NCBI GenBank assembly: GCA_045596365.1
Contig: JAZOCE010000020.1
Coordinates: 1-47,134, forward strand
Direction of reading: 5' to 3'
DNA: 47,134 bases
Source of the DNA: RGIG4079 sp045596365
Lineage (GTDB): Bacteria; Bacteroidota; Bacteroidia; Bacteroidales; Muribaculaceae
In this document: positions 45,440-47,134 of the stretch, in pieces
Position numbering within the stretch: the stretch's first letter is position 1
Layout: every line of letters begins with the position of its first letter
The notes under the pieces: model-generated
What the model was told of the DNA's origin: nothing
Databases searched by the model: none
What the model saw: only the letters and a program-made list of their open reading frames with translations
Made by a program: the position numbers and the translations under genes

Positions 45440-45469
45440 CAAAGTTAATCAAAAATGCTAATATTCCAA
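45440..45469 (-). promoter_or_regulatory. Promoter of the hsdM operon
   Basis: On the minus strand, TTG (45467-45469), a 19-base spacer and TAACTTTG (45440-45447) form a near-ideal Bacteroidota promoter. The predicted leader to the ATG at 45267 is about 165 bases and contains the hairpin listed above. A second -7-like box (TATCTTTG, 45476-45483) lies just upstream. Confidence 0.7.
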
Positions 45470-45566
45470 CCCATGCAAAGATAATATTTCACATGAGCAA
45501 GATTTTAATACTGACAAATTAATATTTGCAAAAACAGCACGCTTTTTGCTCTAAATCAATTTCCGT

Positions 45567-46319
45567 CTAAAAGATGTAGTTTTTGTCGCGGCGGAGGTGG
45601 ATGAAGGCTTCGGCAGCGGGGCATCGGAGTTCGAGTCCGCGGAATTTCTCCATTGGTATGTGCCAGCCCTCATAGAGCGGTGCCATGTTTTGGCTTTCAT
45701 GGCAATAGCATGCACGGCGTTTCTGCTCGGCTACGTCGCTGATATCGACGTAATCCGTTGGCTGGAACAGTTGTGTCTGCGTTCCACTCATCACCTCAAA
45801 GTAGTATAGTTCAAAATTGTAGTCAAGTCGACGCCATGCATCATAGACCAATAGTGAGCACACACGATGGTCGGGGTGAGAATCAATGGGCCAATGGGTA
45901 AACACGATGTCGGGTTTTTCTTGTGCTATCAGTTCACGCATCTCGGCATATCGGGCTTTGTTTATCTCGGAAACGCCATCAATTTGTGTCATAAACACCG
46001 GGCGCACTTGCAAAACCTCACAAGCTCGTTTAGCCTCTTGTGTTCTTATGGCAGCAGCTTCATCGTGGGTTTTGCCAACGATACCGCCCTCTCCTTTTGT
46101 CATATAGACTGAGACGACTTCATACCCAGCACGACGGAGCAGTATCATTGTTCCGCCACACCCGGTCTCGGGATCATCGGGATGCGCCCCTATTATGAGC
46201 GCTTTCTTTCTAGGTGAATTACCCGCTCCTTGAGCGTCATTAGCAATTGCTTGCAATCCAAAAGCAGAAACTCCCGCAACTGCCGCACCTGCCACTTTTA
46301 ACATCTGACGTCTGTCCAT
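45567..46319 (-). CDS. PIG-L/LmbE-family deacetylase with a twin-arginine signal
   Basis: A 250-residue exported zinc enzyme of the N-acetylglucosaminyl deacetylase family. The start used is the ATG at 46319 because it gives a clean Tat-type signal (MDRRQMLKVAGAAVAGVSAF). The upstream ATG at 46379 would add 20 residues and lies within the promoter. The metal motif GAHPDDPETGCGG has His46, and the second site is IDSHPDHR. The likely substrate is an acetylated sugar in the envelope, but it could also act on other amides. No flanking partner is evident. Confidence 0.9.
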   Translation of the reverse strand: MDRRQMLKVAGAAVAGVSAFGLQAIANDAQGAGNSPRKKALIIGAHPDDPETGCGGTMILLRRAGYEVVSVYMTKGEGGIVGKTHDEAAAIRTQEAKRACEVLQVRPVFMTQIDGVSEINKARYAEMRELIAQEKPDIVFTHWPIDSHPDHRVCSLLVYDAWRRLDYNFELYYFEVMSGTQTQLFQPTDYVDISDVAEQKRRACYCHESQNMAPLYEGWHIPMEKFRGLELRCPAAEAFIHLRRDKNYIF

Positions 46320-46347
46320 AGTCTTTGATTTAAGTATTACATTCTTA

Positions 46348-46379
46348 CAAATGTAAGTAAAATATTTTATCTTTGCCAA
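46348..46379 (-). promoter_or_regulatory. Promoter of the PIG-L deacetylase gene
   Basis: On the minus strand, TTG (46377-46379), a 21-base spacer and TACATTTG (46348-46355). The predicted leader is about 20-25 bases. On the plus strand a TATCTTTG (46368-46375) overlaps it and could start a divergent transcript. Confidence 0.55.
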
Positions 46380-46574
46380 GTATAATCAATTATCCTGTAT
46401 TTGATTGATACACAAATAGCGAATGCTATGGTAGAAGGTTGTTGGTAACGATTTAGCGACTTTGTGATTGCACCAATCTTCTGCGTTATGCTTTGGTCAA
46501 ACAACTCTGGTATAAAAGTAGCCAAACTTCTTAATAAAGCAAAGAGTTTGGCTACTTTATTTGTGTATTTTCAC
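46380..46574 (+). other. Gene-free stretch with a strong 14-bp hairpin
   Basis: No coding frame is supported. A perfect inverted repeat (46515-46528 and 46545-46558, AAAGTAGCCAAACT / AGTTTGGCTACTTT) ends the stretch. The tail after it (ATTTGTGTATTTT) is only partly T-rich. Together with the plus-strand -7 box at 46368 it could delimit a non-coding RNA of about 180 bases, but it may equally terminate the minus-strand genes entering from the right. Confidence 0.4.
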
Positions 46575-46823
46575 TTATAATATAGATTGAATACTTATTA
46601 TATATCTAAGACACATACTAATACGTTGATATGGTGCTAAAAGAGGATTTGAAGCACTTAAAATAACTTGCATGTAATTCATCATAATATTTTGATTCTT
46701 GGAGGCTAATGCAAGCATTGATTTAGAATATTCAAGCTATATTTGATATTGTTGCTCTGTCAAAGAATTCTGCATCAAATTTAGTCCTTGATTAATAACG
46801 TTTTGGATACCTATATTACTCAT
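46575..46823 (-). pseudogene. Small protein gene interrupted by an in-frame TAG
   Basis: The frame begins MSNIGIQNVINQGLNLMQNS, meets TAG at codon 29 (46737-46739) and then continues with SKSMLALASKNQNIMMNYMQ up to a TAA at 46575-46577 (82 codons in all). The character of the sequence is the same before and after the stop (helical, Met/Gln/Asn-rich), which suggests one gene with a nonsense mutation, or a recoded TAG. A clear Shine-Dalgarno (AAGGAG) lies about 8 bases before the ATG, unusual for this order. The ATG overlaps the end of the upstream gene (ATGAGTAA). I do not recognise the family. Confidence 0.5.
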
Positions 46824-47134
46824 TGTTCTCTCCTTTCTTTTTAGAACTTAATTTTTGTAGTTCTTCTTTACTTAAAATCTCATTAGAATTAATTACCGCT
46901 TCTGCAGCTTGCTTTGACAGCTTATTTTGCCATCTTAAACCTAAATTAACGCCAAATAATTCTAATTTATCAAATAAGGGAAGTACTAATAGTATTAAAT
47001 ATAAGATAAAAACAAGGTTGTCACCATTAAAATCTGAAAAGAAAGTAAAATGGGTGCATTCTGGATATTTACGAACGATATAAATCGTAGATGCAACTAA
47101 AATTATAACATACCATAGTTTCTGTATTGTGACA
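46816..47134 (-). CDS. Small membrane protein (partial, cut by the window edge)
   Basis: The frame is open to the right edge and gives 105 residues. Two hydrophobic segments (LWYVIILVASTIYIVR and NLVFILYLILLVLPLF) are followed by a cytoplasm-like charged tail (QNKLSKQAAEAVINSNEILS, then KKKGENNE). It overlaps the following interrupted gene by 8 bases (ATGAGTAA), so the two form one unit. No family is recognised. The plus-strand frame across this region is a shadow. Confidence 0.6.
   Translation of the reverse strand, partial: VTIQKLWYVIILVASTIYIVRKYPECTHFTFFSDFNGDNLVFILYLILLVLPLFDKLELFGVNLGLRWQNKLSKQAAEAVINSNEILSKEELQKLSSKKKGENNE

Noticed and set aside
46320..46379. Longer start for the PIG-L deacetylase
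   Set aside because: The first 20 codons overlap the promoter and would hide the Tat signal that begins at 46319.
46823..47083. Plus-strand frame of 86 codons at the right edge
   Set aside because: It is antisense to a minus-strand frame with two membrane segments and a coupled overlap with the next gene; the plus frame has no such support.
46823..47134. R-body (Reb) genes at the right edge
   Set aside because: The short helical protein was briefly considered RebB-like, but the residue pattern does not match well enough to claim it.

Overview
The window is a chromosomal stretch of a Bacteroidota bacterium, almost certainly order Bacteroidales. The evidence is a set of TAnnTTTG-type -7 promoter boxes, very few Shine-Dalgarno sequences, a T9SS-like C-terminal tail at the left edge, a SusA-like periplasmic GH13 enzyme, and typical Bacteroidales gene neighbourhoods (DUF6089-uppS-bamA-skp-skp, pyrE-SRPBCC-argH, a fused malic enzyme/phosphotransacetylase). 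I cannot fix the family; Muribaculaceae or Barnesiella-like is a guess.

Left part (1-15,000). After the end of a large surface protein and a decayed XRE-type regulator comes tRNA-Leu(TAG). A minus-strand efflux operon follows (TolC-like, membrane fusion lipoprotein, RND pump, PII-like protein), then threonine ammonia-lyase, malic enzyme, a low-complexity secreted protein, and pyrE-SRPBCC-argH ending in a Rieske-like lipoprotein with altered ligands.

Middle (15,000-31,000). tRNA-Leu(TAA) with a terminator that runs into the apparent start of ribD; a lipoprotein; the envelope biogenesis block DUF6089-uppS-bamA-skp-skp; murI, probably from a leaderless or nearly leaderless mRNA; a convergent prmC-recX-comF operon; and hisGDCB. 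The his genes sit behind an unlabelled 20-codon leader peptide with five consecutive His codons and mutually exclusive RNA hairpins, a complete translational attenuator.

Right part (31,000-47,134). A four-gene minus-strand operon with two glycan hydrolases, a phosphoesterase and a SPOR lipoprotein; a Bro-N/Fic fusion with a palindromic operator at its start codon; then a defence island transcribed on the minus strand: hsdM, tyrosine recombinase, hsdR, a SIR2-like protein and a 52-residue Cys-rich mini-protein. No hsdS is present in the locus, and hsdM is preceded by a long leader containing a terminator-like hairpin. A Tat-dependent PIG-L deacetylase and the edge of a small membrane-protein cluster with a nonsense-interrupted gene close the window.

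The strongest candidate for something undescribed is the hsdM-recombinase-hsdR-SIR2-Cys-rich locus with its attenuator-like leader. The most self-consistent new regulatory element is the his leader.
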